A DNA stretch of 64,000 bases from Hyphochytrium catenoides. Taxonomy: Eukaryota; Sar; Hyphochytriomycetes; Hyphochytriales; Hyphochytriaceae. The stretch lies in the NCBI GenBank assembly GCA_900088475.1, contig FLMG01000484.1:2706-66705 (forward strand), read 5' to 3'. The notes under the pieces are model-generated. The model was not told the DNA's origin. It made no database searches and saw nothing but the letters and a program-made list of their open reading frames with translations. This document shows, piece after piece, positions 1 through 10,966 of the stretch. Numbering within the stretch: the first letter of the stretch is position 1; every line of letters starts with the position of its first letter. The translations under genes were made by a program, and so were the position numbers.

Positions 1-407
1 TCTCTCCTCTCTCTCACACTACTCACCTCTCTTCTCGCTGATAGTCAAGGCGGCAACTTACAGTTCGGCGCTTACAGTCCTCATCCCTTACTTGTCTCCT
101 CCTCTCAACAGTTCCCTTTCATCCGGCACACCATCTACCCCATCCTCGGTCCCATCCTTTTCTGACGGGTTGAGGACCCAATTATAGATCGACAAACCTC
201 CATCCCGCTCTCAACTCATCAAACCCGTTTAAGAGTAAGAAAGACATAACAGCAAGCCCGTCTAGCCGTCATTCATTACTAAAATCGTCAAACTTGAGGT
301 CATCCGTGCGCCGCTTGCCCCCTGCATATATCAACTTCACTCCAGACAATCAAGACCATCATTCGTTTTTCAACGGAATCCGCTCTCTCATTATCGGTCA
401 ACCAATC
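1..407. promoter_or_regulatory. Upstream region of the Sec14-like gene
   Basis: No gene is recognised here. The stretch is pyrimidine-rich at its start, with many CT runs, and leads into the ATG at 408 of the CRAL-TRIO gene. An open frame reaches back to about 294 but contains no ATG before 408, so it is taken as 5' UTR. I see no TATA box or other defined promoter element. Confidence 0.4.
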
Positions 408-3143
408 ATGACTTCTGTGGAGTCGATCAATGTGCAGATGGCTGTTTGCAACGACGCAAAGGCCGTTGATTCAACTCTCAGCAAGCTTGATGATGTTGAT
501 GACCTTCGCTTACCGACACTTGCGCTTGGCAATGATGCTACGGAAGAGGTAGCTCCTGTCTCTAAACAATCTCGTTGATGGGACCATGTGGGTCTAACAA
601 AATTCTTGTCCTCCTGTGTTGTCACAGTCCAGCCACCTCGAGCAGCAGAAGATGGCAATGGAAGGTTAGTACGATCGGCTTTTTTTCCTTTACTAAGATC
701 TAGTGCCAAAGTCGATGTGCTACTTAGAGGAGGTGGCAAAGACTGAAGCCGAACTGATGCGAGCCTTGCACGATGCAGAGAAGCAGCTGCACGACATTGC
801 TCTCCTGGAGGAACTAAGCCCTAAGGCAGAGCTTCAGACCTGCAATCTGGATATCCTGCGCGCTGCTTCCTCATGTTCGAGTATGAACAGCGGCATCGCT
901 CACTGCAATGATGCCAGCGGACCTTCCAGTAGTACTAACACCGTCAGGTATGGGGCTGCAATTGGCCAAACACCAGTAAGGCTGTAATTAACTCATAGCG
1001 CTTGCAGACTTCCGGGTGATAAGGTCCAAAGAGCCACCTCTATGCATGCCCTGCCCATTGAATCCCCCAACCCTGCCAACGAGTTTGCAGCTCTGACAGG
1101 TTTGTCACTTGCTTTGACATCATCAAGTCACTCGATTATAGCCTTTCTGTCCAATTTCTGATTGATCTCACACTTCGGCTACTCAGAGATGCGTAAGGAG
1201 CTTGCAGAAGATCTCAAGGGCGTGCCAGACTTCGAAGAATTGAAAGGGGATGTCCGCCTTTTGCGCTTCCTCCGCGGCTACCGACTAAATGTGCAGCAGG
1301 TAGAGCTTTTCTGGACTGGGCTCATGAGCCCTTCACGTTTACTTATTGACGATCAATAGGCCTGCAAGAGCTACCGCGCTATGCTTGAGTCTAGAAAACA
1401 GCATGGTCTTGATAAGATTCGTGAGGAGCTCGTCGCGAAGCAACTGCGCCCAGAAAGCTTCCCTCATTTTGCCCTTGTGCAGTGAGTGCCAGACTTTATT
1501 CTTCTCATATTACTAGTTGCCTCTCATAATAATACCGCCATCCTTTATTCATTCCAAATATTCTACGCTCTCCTTGGTCCAGGCCACGGTGTGTTCCAAG
1601 GTCGTCCTTAATTTTCTCCCCCGTTATCAGATTCCCCCATCAGTCGCTTGCCGTCACCTCCTCTCTTGCACCCTCTTCTTCATCTGTCAAGACTTCGGTT
1701 CGGTTTCTTTACTTAGCAATGTTTGAACATCAGGAAGCACATCCCCTTCGCCAACCTGTACAATACCTTTGACCGCCAAGGGAATGTCATCGTCATAGAG
1801 AGGACAGGCGCTATCAACAAAAACGGTTCGGATAAGCTGTCTCACTTTTAGCTTCTGCCCATCTAGCTACCTTGTCTGCCTGAGTTAGTTATTTTTGCTG
1901 TAGCTGAATTCTCACTGAACCTGATTATTTCCTGCCATTATCATGCTCATAGTGCGAGTTGGCCTTGACACCTATATTGGACAGGTCTGGTGGCAGAGCT
2001 CGGCTACGAGAAGCTGTTTGATTACTTCAAATATGAGCTCGAGTACAGGTCAATCCAGCTAGACAGACACTCCAGAGAGAAAGAGCGCTTAGTGCGAGTC
2101 ATTGAGATCCGCGATTTGAAGGTGCATAGTCTTCCTTATAGAGCTCTTCACTTGCAATCCACCACTTATCGCTTCTCTTTCGCTCTGCAGGATATCAACC
2201 CAGCGGTCTTGGATGTGAAGACTCTGAACTTCCTAAACCTTCTATTTTCTTTTATGCAAATCAACTACCCAGAATCCACCGCCTACATTTTTGCCTCCAA
2301 CGCTCCGGTAAGGGTTCCTTCGTCTCCAGTGGCGAGTGCTTTGAAGCTAATTGCATTGCCGACAGTGGGTCTTCTCTCAGATGTGGAAGCTGCTGGTCAC
2401 CGTCATTCCCGCAGCAGTAATCCAGAAGATCCAGATTAAGGATGAGAAGAAGACGAAAGCAGAGCTTCCCATTTACATAGATAAGGACGTACTCCCTACA
2501 TACCTAGGCAAGTTGAAACCATGTGCTCTAATAATCGCGGTCAAAGCTGACCAAGAGCCCGCTACTTGATGATAGGAGGAAATAATGAAGCCAGGCTTGT
2601 TCCCGAGACGGGTCTGCTAGCCCCTCCTCCGTTCCAACAGCTTCTCAATGAAGGGGGGACAAGCGTCAGCATTGGCCGGGGAGCCTCTGAGAGACTTGCA
2701 GTCCTTGTGCCCAAGGGCGGCTCTCTTCGCTGGGAGTTTGCCTGCGACGGATATGACTTAGACTTTACCTTGAAGGAATGTAAACAGGGCGACGGAGAGG
2801 CTATTGAAGAAGTTTTGATTCCAACACAGAGGTACCAACCTTACAGGTAAGACTACTTGTCGGTGACGATGGACCACGTAGGGAGCGAGGGAGAGAAAGA
2901 ACACGTTGAGTATTTGACAGGCGGAAGAAACCAGAGAGTGTCAGAAAAAATGTTAGAGGGTTTGACGTTAGCTGACCTTCTGTTGCTCCTAGCATCGTGG
3001 CTGGCACATGGAAGGCGGAAAAGGACACTCGGCTGGCGCTCATCTTTAGCAACAGCTATTCCTGGGTAAGGGGCAAGGAAGTTGCGTACAAGACAACGAT
3101 CACGAAGCCCACCGGAGAGGAGGAGACAGTACTTAAGCAGTAG
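408..3143 (+). CDS. Sec14-like CRAL-TRIO protein with C-terminal GOLD domain
   Basis: This is a multi-exon gene for a cytosolic phosphoinositide/lipid transfer protein of the Sec14 (SEC14L/patellin-like) type. After a low-complexity N-terminus, exons around 1187-1300 encode the CRAL-TRIO-N helix with the motif RLLRFLRGY. Exons from about 1736 to 2560 encode the lipid-binding lobe, including a stretch around LNLLFSFMQINYPES and a later DKDVLPTYLG. The last exons (about 2566-2850 and 2991-3143) give a beta-rich GOLD domain with WEFACDGYDLDF and SNSYSWVRGKEV. Stop TAG is at 3141-3143. The start is the first ATG in the exon-1 frame, and the first donor (GTAGCT) is at 549. Sec14-GOLD proteins bind lipids and link membranes to trafficking or signalling. 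The domain order matches the family; the exact ligand cannot be told. Inner exon edges are approximate. Confidence 0.85.
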
Positions 3144-3434
3144 TGCCGGACAATAATAGATTACTCATTTTAGTGTACATTAAGTACAATGGAGACATTG
3201 GCTTTTTCCTGACCCTGATTACCACGACTAATTGCCAAGAATTCTTGGCCAAAGCTCTCTTTTTCCCTCTTTACTTCTTCTCTCTATCCCCTTTGCCACC
3301 CACTAACGACTTCTCTTGCCACCCACTAGCGACAGGAGAAGTCTCTAGTGGAGGCAAGAGTGGCATATTTGTATAGCCGATTGTATGCTACGGTAACTGA
3401 GGGTCGTGACTGTGAGGAAGACTATGGCAGCTGT

Positions 3435-4190
3435 CTAAAAGCGAAAGATAACCAAACGCTTCTCAACGCCAATCCTGCACACCGGACACTCGGTAGTGCT
3501 CTCTGTGCACTCTTCACAAAAACCTAGATGACCACAAGGGATGAAAGCGATGTTGGCCAGGTACTCGTAGCACACCTTGCAGCAATCACGCTCAAAGTCC
3601 ACGCTGCTGGGCCGTCGAGTGAGTCGTGGTGCCTTCTCCTCATCACCCTCCTCATCTCTTCTCTCGGGGCTGCCTTCCCCTCCCACTTCTATCCCGTTGC
3701 ACTCTTTCGAGGAGCGCTTGGATATCCGGGTCTCTCTTCCTAACAGATGCTTGTTGATAATGGGGGCCCCCTCCAGAGTTAGGGAGGCGCTTCGAGAGGA
3801 GCCGTTTGCGATCACTGGTGCAGCAGAAGATTCCACGCTTGAAGCGAGAAGGCCTCCACTGGACGGCCCACTGGTGTCTCTTAAGACAGACGACCTAGGA
3901 CGAGGAGGTAGGGAACCACTAGGCCTGCTGACATCAAGGGAGAGAAGCGTATCTACCAGTTCCTCCATTCTTGCTGTGGGCTTCTGAGCCGTAACACGCA
4001 ACACATCCTGAGTATGGAAGCCTAACCCTACGAGTTGGGCCACCACGTTCCCAGTCCCCGCTGGCGTGCCTCCTATTAAGGCAAGGCAAAAAGTAAGGAA
4101 CAGTCGTCATACTGATATACCTGGCTAAACCCATATATCTCTTCTGGCAACAGCAATTGTCACTGTTTGTCTCTTACTCGCTCCCTTCAT
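3435..4190 (-). CDS. UBA plus IAP-type C-terminal RING finger protein
   Basis: Probable E3 ubiquitin ligase. The main exon (3435 to about 4072) encodes an N-terminal UBA-like helix bundle (VAQLVGLGFHTQDVLRV), a Ser/Pro-rich linker of about 90 residues, and a C-terminal C3HC4 RING. The visible metal ligands follow CKVC, FIPCGHLGFCEEC and CPVC, and the protein ends 13 residues later in VIFRF. This RING and its short hydrophobic tail resemble the RINGs of inhibitor-of-apoptosis proteins, where the tail mediates dimerisation. No BIR domain is seen. The main exon has no suitable ATG at its 5' end. A 13-nt exon at 4178-4190 (MKGA plus one base), followed by a GTAAGA donor, joins it in frame through a TTAATAG acceptor near 4073. 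That start is an inference. The gene converges on the Sec14-like gene (stop 3143). Confidence 0.75.
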
Positions 4191-4380
4191 TGTTGCCCCG
4201 CAATATTATAACCTTATCCTTAGATCACAGCTTCCCTTGCTCGACAAACCTACTTACCGGGCTGTCCTGAAACTTCTCTGGCTTGTCCAAACAGATTCTC
4301 CGACTCACTACTATATCTGTGCCCTTTCCGAGCAGGAGTCCCAATGGCCACGTATGAGAAGAAATTTTGAAAAGACAGGG

Positions 4381-4487
4381 AGAGGCAATAGAGACACCGA
4401 TATCAAGATCGAGAGAAAGAGAGAGAGCAAGAGAAAGACAACAGATAGAGTGGGTGTTGAGAGGAAAAGAGAGAAAAAAGAGAGTGA
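4381..4487 (+). repeat. Purine-rich (GA)n-like low-complexity tract
   Basis: About 100 bases consist almost only of A and G on the + strand, with repeated AGAGA units. The tract lies between the RING gene and the ankyrin-repeat gene. The open frames on both strands here are a by-product of the skewed composition. Confidence 0.6.
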
Positions 4488-4608
4488 GCTTTGTGAGGAT
4501 TTGTGAAGAGGTCTAGCACTTATACTGCACCAACCCCCCGGCAACCCTTAGCGTCTTTCTCCTTACCTGGTGGCGTTGAAGCTTGAACGGCAGGAGAGGA
4601 GACAGGAC

Positions 4609-5403
4609 TCAAGACAAGGGATGAAAGGTCTCATTGAGAAGCTGAACAATCCCCTCATTATCGCCTCGGAGGTTTCTAGCTTTCCAAAGCCGGACATTCA
4701 CATCCTCCACAGCTCCTGCATTCAGAAGCATTTGCACAGCGCTCTTGTGGCCAGCCAGACAAGCATAATATAGCGCTGACTTGCCGACATGGTCGGCCAT
4801 GCTGACATCGCACTCATCTCTCTCCAGGAAGTACTGGATGGCCTGCACATCACCTTTATAAGCAGCTGCATAGATGTTCTCCACCGCGGGTCGATAGCTC
4901 TTTTTGCTGAACGAGTTTGACCGCACTGAGCGTCTGCGGAAGAGCTTGGTTGACATGGCGTCCGATGGTGGCTCTGATCCGCGAACAAACAGTTTCTGGA
5001 CTGATAAATGAAGCTCCACGGCAGGAGCAAATGATGGTGCCGAGCGCCGTATCCAAGAGAGTCAGAGAACGAGTAGACCGTCAAGTCATCGAAGTTCTTC
5101 AAGCCATAGCTTCCGACAGGCTTTCAGTTGATGTGTCTAACAGAAATGTGAGGCAAGCCTAATACAGCGGCATCAGCCTTTACCGCTGGCTCCAGGAATG
5201 AGAAAGCAGCGCCTCCCAGCTCTTCAAGAAGCTCTGGTTTATGCACCTCGGTAATGACGTTGTCTCTCCCTTAACAGCGCAAATAGGACGACGTGGACAG
5301 AGTGGAGTGAGTGCCAAGGCGACGGGACGGTACCTCGTAGAAGTGCAGCTGTGAAGCTCCTCAAGCTCATCGTCTTCTCCTCGTCAAGTCTTCTCCTTGC
5401 CAT
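4609..5403 (-). CDS. Ankyrin-repeat protein
   Basis: The 3' exon (4609 to about 5000) encodes a basic segment (STKLFRRRSVRSNSFSKKS) followed by about two ankyrin repeats, recognisable from AAYKGDVQAIQYFLER, GKSALYYACLAGHKSAVQMLLNAGA and a third degenerate unit ending in GIVQLL. Stop is at 4609-4611. Upstream on the same strand are two likely exons: 5334-5403, starting with ATG at 5403 (MARRRLDEEKTMSLRS), and about 5180-5269, encoding VHKPELLEELGGAAFSFLEP. The 5403 exon joins the 5269 exon in phase through GAG|GTACCG and TTAAG|GG. The join into the ankyrin exon is not resolved, and an internal ATG at 4956 is an alternative start. Ankyrin repeats are protein-binding scaffolds, so no specific function can be given. 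Confidence 0.6.
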
Positions 5404-6216
5404 CTTCAGTGCTGCCGCGCCGCCGCATCATGGGCAGCAGCTTGGATCATGGACAGCTTCTGCGTTCTTCATGTGGCTGTTAGGAGCTTAGGAGGGACGA
5501 CGCGGAATAGCCTTAGGTATCTCGTCCGCAGTCCGCCCGACATTCCTTTGATATGGGGGAATTCCTTCGGATACTGTTGGGTGTAGAAGTTGGACAGTTA
5601 TGAAAATCCTCAAAAGGCCGGCAGAGTGCTTCTGAAAAAAAGAGACAGAGGGAATGGAAGACGGGACAATAGGGATTGAAGAGATAGAAGAGAGACGACC
5701 AAGGGAGGAGGAGGACAGAAAGCAGCAAGATCTCCCCCTTTCTGCCTCTGTTGTCCTGCTGATGATGGAGCGAGGCTCAGCTTTTATATTAATAATGGCG
5801 ATGCCTTGAAGCTGATGCGGCATTGAGTAGTATCCGGGGCGCAACTTGCGCAAGGCAGAGCGCTGTGACGACAGATAAGGTGCTCTGTTAGTAGGACGAT
5901 GAAGGGATGAGTCGCGATGGACGTGAGGAAAACCTGCGAAGGGCGACAAGCTGAGGCGGTGTCCCGCTGGAAGGCTGTACCCTGGAATCGCGTTTTCGAG
6001 GGTTCGACGACCGCGGGTGAGCACTTCTTTGCTCCTTCAGGACAATGTGGACTATCCCCTTGATCTGACGCTGCCTGAGGGGAATTATCCTCCCCGTCAT
6101 CCTCTCTTCACGATTACTTTCTTCTAACGCCCTGCTGGCACGTCCATCGCTTCCCTACTGCTACCTGTACTCACACGTTGCTCTTCTCCTTTTGCTTTTG
6201 AGCAGCTCTTTACTTC
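5404..6216. promoter_or_regulatory. Divergent intergenic region between ankyrin and tubulin-ligase-like genes
   Basis: These roughly 800 bases separate two divergently transcribed genes and so probably hold both promoters. A 178-codon open frame on the minus strand (5488-6024) shows no family resemblance and looks fortuitous. No repeat or RNA gene was recognised. Confidence 0.35.
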
Positions 6217-7571
6217 ATGCGTAGCGGCTTGGTACGAAAGGATCTTCTTTGTCTGTATGCCAAGGAGTTTATCCCTGAAAGCTACTCCGCGGAGAGTGCT
6301 GAAGCTGCACTATCCCTCCTCTTTTCCGATAAGGCTACTCATTGCTCTCCGTCACAATCAGAGTCCTGCAGGTCACCTCCAACGCCTTCTACTCTATCTT
6401 CGCCATACGTCCCTGGCCTTTGGATTTTAAAGCTCACAGACTCCAGCAATGCCAATGGCCTCATGGTCTTACGTTCTGACAGTATCGACATCAGTTTACT
6501 CGCGGAGCTCTTTGAGGATAAGTACGGACAACAGAGAAGGGGGAACCCTTACTAATAAGTGTTCCCAGCCATGATCTTCATCTTGTTGGCGCTATACTTG
6601 ACCTCGTTCCTGATGGTCCTTCTTGCTCTTTTGTCTCCTCTGCTTGGAACTGCAATTTTGGTGTCTATCTTTCATTGCTGATGGCCACGAGTATGCCGGC
6701 CTGTTGCCCCTTCACAGCACTGCGCTGGGGGGACAGCATTCTGACTCGCTTCTCTCTCTTCTCCAAGACGAAAGAGGATTCTGCAGCGCTACCTTCAGCC
6801 CATGCTGCTTGACAGGAAGTACAAGTTTCATGTCCGAAGCTTAGTCTTGTGTGTAGGCGCCCTCTCCGTCTACCTATATGAAGATAGTTTGGCCCTCAGA
6901 GCCACTGTACCATGGACTAAGGAACATAACCTGGATGATAAGCTTGCCCATGTCACAAACGTTAGCGTCAATGAGAGAAACCATCTCTTTTCTCCTGGAT
7001 CTCAGGTGATGAAAATTAAAGACCTTTATCTTAGCGACCAACTGGGCTTCCACAAGACAAGAGATGTGAATGCGGCGGAACACCCTTCTTGCTGTTCCCA
7101 GAGAGACCTTAGGCACTGTTGGTCGCTAGAAGAGGCAGTAGCCCCGCAGATGAAGGAGATTATAAGAGTTACTTTTGAGAGGATCTCCACAAACAGACGG
7201 CACTTCTTTACCCTTCCCAACTGCTATGAGCTCTTTGGCGTCGACTTCATGGTAACGTCAACACGTACCGCCTGACGACCCCTACTGCTGCCCTCTTGCC
7301 ATCACGCTCTGACTGTTGTGCTCCTTCTGCTATAGCTATCCATCTCTGTTCTGCGGCGGACCGTTTGTCACAATTCTGGCACCTAACAGTAACGTCCTGC
7401 TCTCAGATTGATTATAGTTGCCGAGTATGGCTCCTAGAGTTTAACCCCTGTCCGAGCCTTGCGATGTATGGGAAGTCGTTGGAGGAGCTTGTGGGCCCAA
7501 CTCCTTTGGAGCAGATACCTTCCTCTTTCAAGCGCGTGTACAGCTCGCCGAGCCTTATAGCTCCTGAGTGA
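6217..7571 (+). CDS. Tubulin tyrosine ligase family (TTL/TTLL) protein
   Basis: This is an ATP-grasp enzyme of the tubulin tyrosine ligase family, which adds Tyr, Glu or Gly to tubulin and so modifies axonemal or cytoplasmic microtubules. Family landmarks appear in order. An N-terminal VRKDLLCLYAK region starts at ATG 6217. WILKLTDSSNANGLMVL is near 6420. ILQRYLQPMLLDRKYKFHVR lies near 6777-6830 and LSVYLYEDSLA near 6860. LAHVTNVSVNERN is near 6945, a YELFGVDFM motif near 7225, and VWLLEFNPCPSLA near 7427. These correspond to the ATP-grasp lysine, metal-binding and C-terminal segments. Stop is at about 7569-7571. At least three introns are needed. The ordinary motif KPTDSSN is KLTDSSN here. 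TTL cannot be told from TTLL subtypes by eye. A 5' exon upstream of 6217 is possible. Confidence 0.82.
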
Positions 7572-7653
7572 CTTCTTGCGCAACATCAACCTTTACTGAC
7601 TCCCTTCGGAGGATCTGACATGGACGGAGAAGAATCGCTATATCTTTGCGACC

Positions 7654-10121
7654 TCAGAATGCCGAAGAGCGTTGGCAGCTTCCAGTTTGTCGAAGTCCTC
7701 GCCATCCTGCTGAGTGCCAGTTAGAGCAACTTTGGGATAGATAACCCAGAAGGATGCGAAACGATAGATGAGAGCGGGGGAAACTCGAGAGGAGAAATCG
7801 CGGACCATACCTCGTCAACCAGTCTCTCCAGAGCCATAACCTTTTTCTTAAGGTCATCAAGGGCAATGGAGTTTCTGGAAGTGGCCCTCTCACCGATCCG
7901 GCTATCAGCAAAGTGTGCAGGATAGACCTACAGAGACAGGGACTTAGCCAGCCTGGGTTTCTCTTTGCTCAAGCTGTAAACTCATACCGCCGCGACCGGT
8001 CTTTTAGGAGCGGGATCCTGGAAACAAAAGGATTAGTAACCCGCGGCGTTGACCTAGAAGCAGTGCCTGCCCTTTTTGGCGTTACCTGCAAACCCAATAG
8101 TCGTGAGTCCCTCCACTCGTCATGCTGCTTCCGCTGCTCCAGCTTGTGAGCGGCAAACCTATGTGGAGGGACACGTGATAGGATGAGAGTTAGCAACGCA
8201 GAAATCTCATCCATGCCATAGCTTTAGCTTCCGAGGGCCAAGCTCAGCTTCTTACCTATCTTCAAGCGTAAAGTATCGCTGCTCCCAATCTTTGTTTATT
8301 TCTCTGCAAGCTGCTTCTTGCTTCGCAAGCTCCTCTTTAGCTGCCTGCAGCTGCTTCTGCGTGCACAAAGTGCATTTAAACAAAACAGGTAAGGAGGTTG
8401 GGAACTTAAACCCGGTCTGTAATGTGAAGATGTCCGCGATGATGAGAGAACAGTTACCTGAGACTTGTCCCGATCCACAGCCATTTCTTGGATCTAAGTA
8501 GAGTCCGATTCTAAGCAGTACAGGATAGAATGGAACATCTGCCGGCCTTAACGTACCTCAAGGAGTAGCTCCTGGATTTGACGTTGCGACTTAATGAGCT
8601 CCGCTTGGGCTTGAGTAAGGAGGGAGGAGACGTGTTGTTCTTTTTGCTTGGATGCCGCTAGTTGGTCAACTAGATCTTTCTTCTCATTTTCCATAATCTT
8701 TCTCCCTCCGGTGTATTTTCTTGCAGATGGGATATTAGCTCTTAGCATTGCATTGTCTAGTGTGCCCACCGTCAATAGCTCTACCTGTTCTCGCCTCGAA
8801 GATCCACAATTATTTTCATTGCTTCCTGGAGTTGATCCGCCAGCTTCTGATTCACAGCCTAGCCAAGGGATTTGAGTTAAAGAGGTAAAGCTCGGAGAGT
8901 TTGACTGTTTGTGGCTGAGGGGGTCTGGAGTCTAACTTTAAGTGGAGACTGTTAAGAACGTTGACTGAAGATCGTAAATGAGTTGATAGTTAGTGGAAAA
9001 GCAGGACGTACTGCAGCTTCCCGCTCCCTAGCTTCGACACGGCTTGACCACTGCACAGCCTCCTCGTAATGTTCGAGGAGATAGGCACACAGCTGGGTTT
9101 GGCTGGTCGGGTCAAGATCCTCAGGACTCAGCAGCGCAGTGCGGACCTGAATGGCAAATCATGAGACGCGGAGCCTTGGACCAGCGTCATGGTTCGGACC
9201 GTCGCTAACTTAGCGGAGCTAACCAAAATGGGAAAAGACAGGTAGACGAGGGCAAACTTGAAAAGTGAGACACAAACAGAAGATGGAAGAGCGAATCGAA
9301 AGCGCCAAACAGAAAGAGTACGAATGGTCTGATTTCAAGCTCGAAGGCTAGGAGATCAGGCACCTTGTCCGAAATCTTGAAGGGCCGGATGCTCTCTTTT
9401 ACCCTCTCGTGGGACCTCCTAGAAGGAACGTCTTCATGACCAGTATGGTGCTTTGTCCTGCGTAGCCCTCTGCAAGACTGCTTCCATATTGCTGACTAGA
9501 TGCCAAAAAGCCTTAGAGGGGTTGACTCTTCCCTCTTCATATACAATAGTTTCAGAACCAGCTGATCCATACCTCCTTTGACAGTTGCCCTGAGCGCTAA
9601 GAGCAGAAGCCAAAGTCCATGGATGATTACATAGGTTAACTACCAGCAACAGTGTGATTTATTTGGGTCTATCCGTACCTCTTGACTGTATTCGCCGGAG
9701 ATGCGATGGCTAAGATTGGAAGAAGAAGAATCCAATGATGGAGAAGAGACTGAGGACAAGAGTAGATTAGCTTCTTCATCGTATTGTGGCGCTTCAGCCA
9801 AAGGAATATCTTTTTCCGTCCCTTACCAAAAGAGGCTTCTTCTTTCTCCGTTTTAGTTGTAGCTGGACGTGAGTTCTCATACGACCAGGACTTTGGAGGC
9901 TTCCGACCCTCGAGCATTGCGTCTCTCAGCTCTGAGAGCCTATCACGTACATTAGAAGCCAAATTTGGCGGAACTGCAGTAATAGACCTCTCATTGCCTA
10001 GGGTAGTAAATCCTTCTCGGTTTCGAGCGAAAGCTTCAGCGTTCTCCTTAGAGTTCTGCCGCAGCGCCCGCCGCCTTAGCGCAAGCTCCCGGCGACTTAA
10101 GTGAGTTTCCGTACTTGCCAT
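7654..10121 (-). CDS. Coiled-coil protein, function unknown
   Basis: A multi-exon gene I do not recognise as a named family. It starts at ATG 10121 with MASTETHLSRRELALRRRAL and a charged N-terminus; the exon ends near 9827 at a GTAAGG donor. Downstream exons lie around 9370-9560 (HERVKESIRPFKISDK), 9010-9150 (TQLCAYLLEHYEEAVQW), 8790-8860 (VNQKLADQLQEAMKIIVDLR), 8548-8775 (LLTQAQAELIKSQRQIQELL), 8280-8360 (AAKEELAKQEAACREINKDW) and 7830-7890 (SIALDDLKKKVMALERLVDE). Heptad-like Leu/Glu/Lys patterns through these exons indicate a long coiled coil, as in scaffold, centrosomal or ciliary proteins. The exon order is consistent on one strand, but the splice joins and the true C-terminus were not proven. 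No enzymatic motif was seen. Confidence 0.6.
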
Positions 10122-10966
10122 TGACCTTCCAGGAGTAATAGCTAGGAATTGTTCTGTGTCCGCTCTCTTCTACTTCATACAAGCTTCCCATTAGGGCGCA
10201 ATCGGATCATTGTACGTCTGGGTGGTCCCTAGCACTTCACGAAGCAGCTCGAAGTTTTGCCGGTTCGGTCAACTTCTGCCAGATGTGCGTTAGTCCCCCT
10301 GCTGCGGTAAGAATGTCTGAAAGAAGTCTATCTCTAAGGCTGGGCTGACAATGGCTAACACTCCGTTTACGAGGCAAGAGAGGTGGACTTCTCCTTGCGC
10401 CGGTGGGGATGGAAGAAGGCCAATGACTCGGAGCTCGGAGCTCGGAGCGCCAGAGATGATCCTGAAGCTCTGTGATGATATTAAAGTGAAACGATGTCGG
10501 TTGGCCCTTGCTTCTCATCTTAACAGTTATCAAACACTGATAACTGAAATGTTCCTGACCGTTACCCGTCGATCAATCTCCCTCGCTTCATCTGAAGATC
10601 ATCGGCGCTCCCATCACCCAGCCCGCGCTCTCCCTAACACCTGTGACACTTGTCAAGCATCATCCCATGACGATGGCGTTTAGCTGAAAGAGTCTATAAA
10701 TCTGGAGGCGGATCTTCAGAAGTTCAACCATCTCCGTCACGAACCACGTCTGAGAGAGCCTGTGTAAGCAATCTTGGGGCTTGATATGTGTGGCCCATAG
10801 GGTCAAGGGCTTCGGAACCAGGCTGGCTAGGAGCCTTCCCATATTGGAAGTGGCTGAGCCCAGCAGCACCAGCTTTTGTCGCCCCTTCAAATCTCTGGAG
10901 TTCTCTTCCTAGATCTGCTTGTTCTACTGGACATGAGGGAGGTTCTGTAGCATTAATATATGAAGG
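10122..10966. other. Divergent intergenic region with weak minus-strand coding signs
   Basis: The region lies between the start of the coiled-coil gene (-) and the start of the CHERP-like gene (+). Minus-strand segments around 10680-10930 (for example VTEMVELLKIRLQIYRLF) and 10190-10260 (FELLREVLGTTQTYNDP) look protein-like, but I could not link them into one frame or name a family. A small minus-strand gene is possible and unproven. Confidence 0.3.

Noticed and set aside
5488-6024. 178-codon open frame on the minus strand
   Set aside because: No family resemblance, Arg/Ser/Pro-biased composition, and it sits in the divergent promoter region between two real genes.
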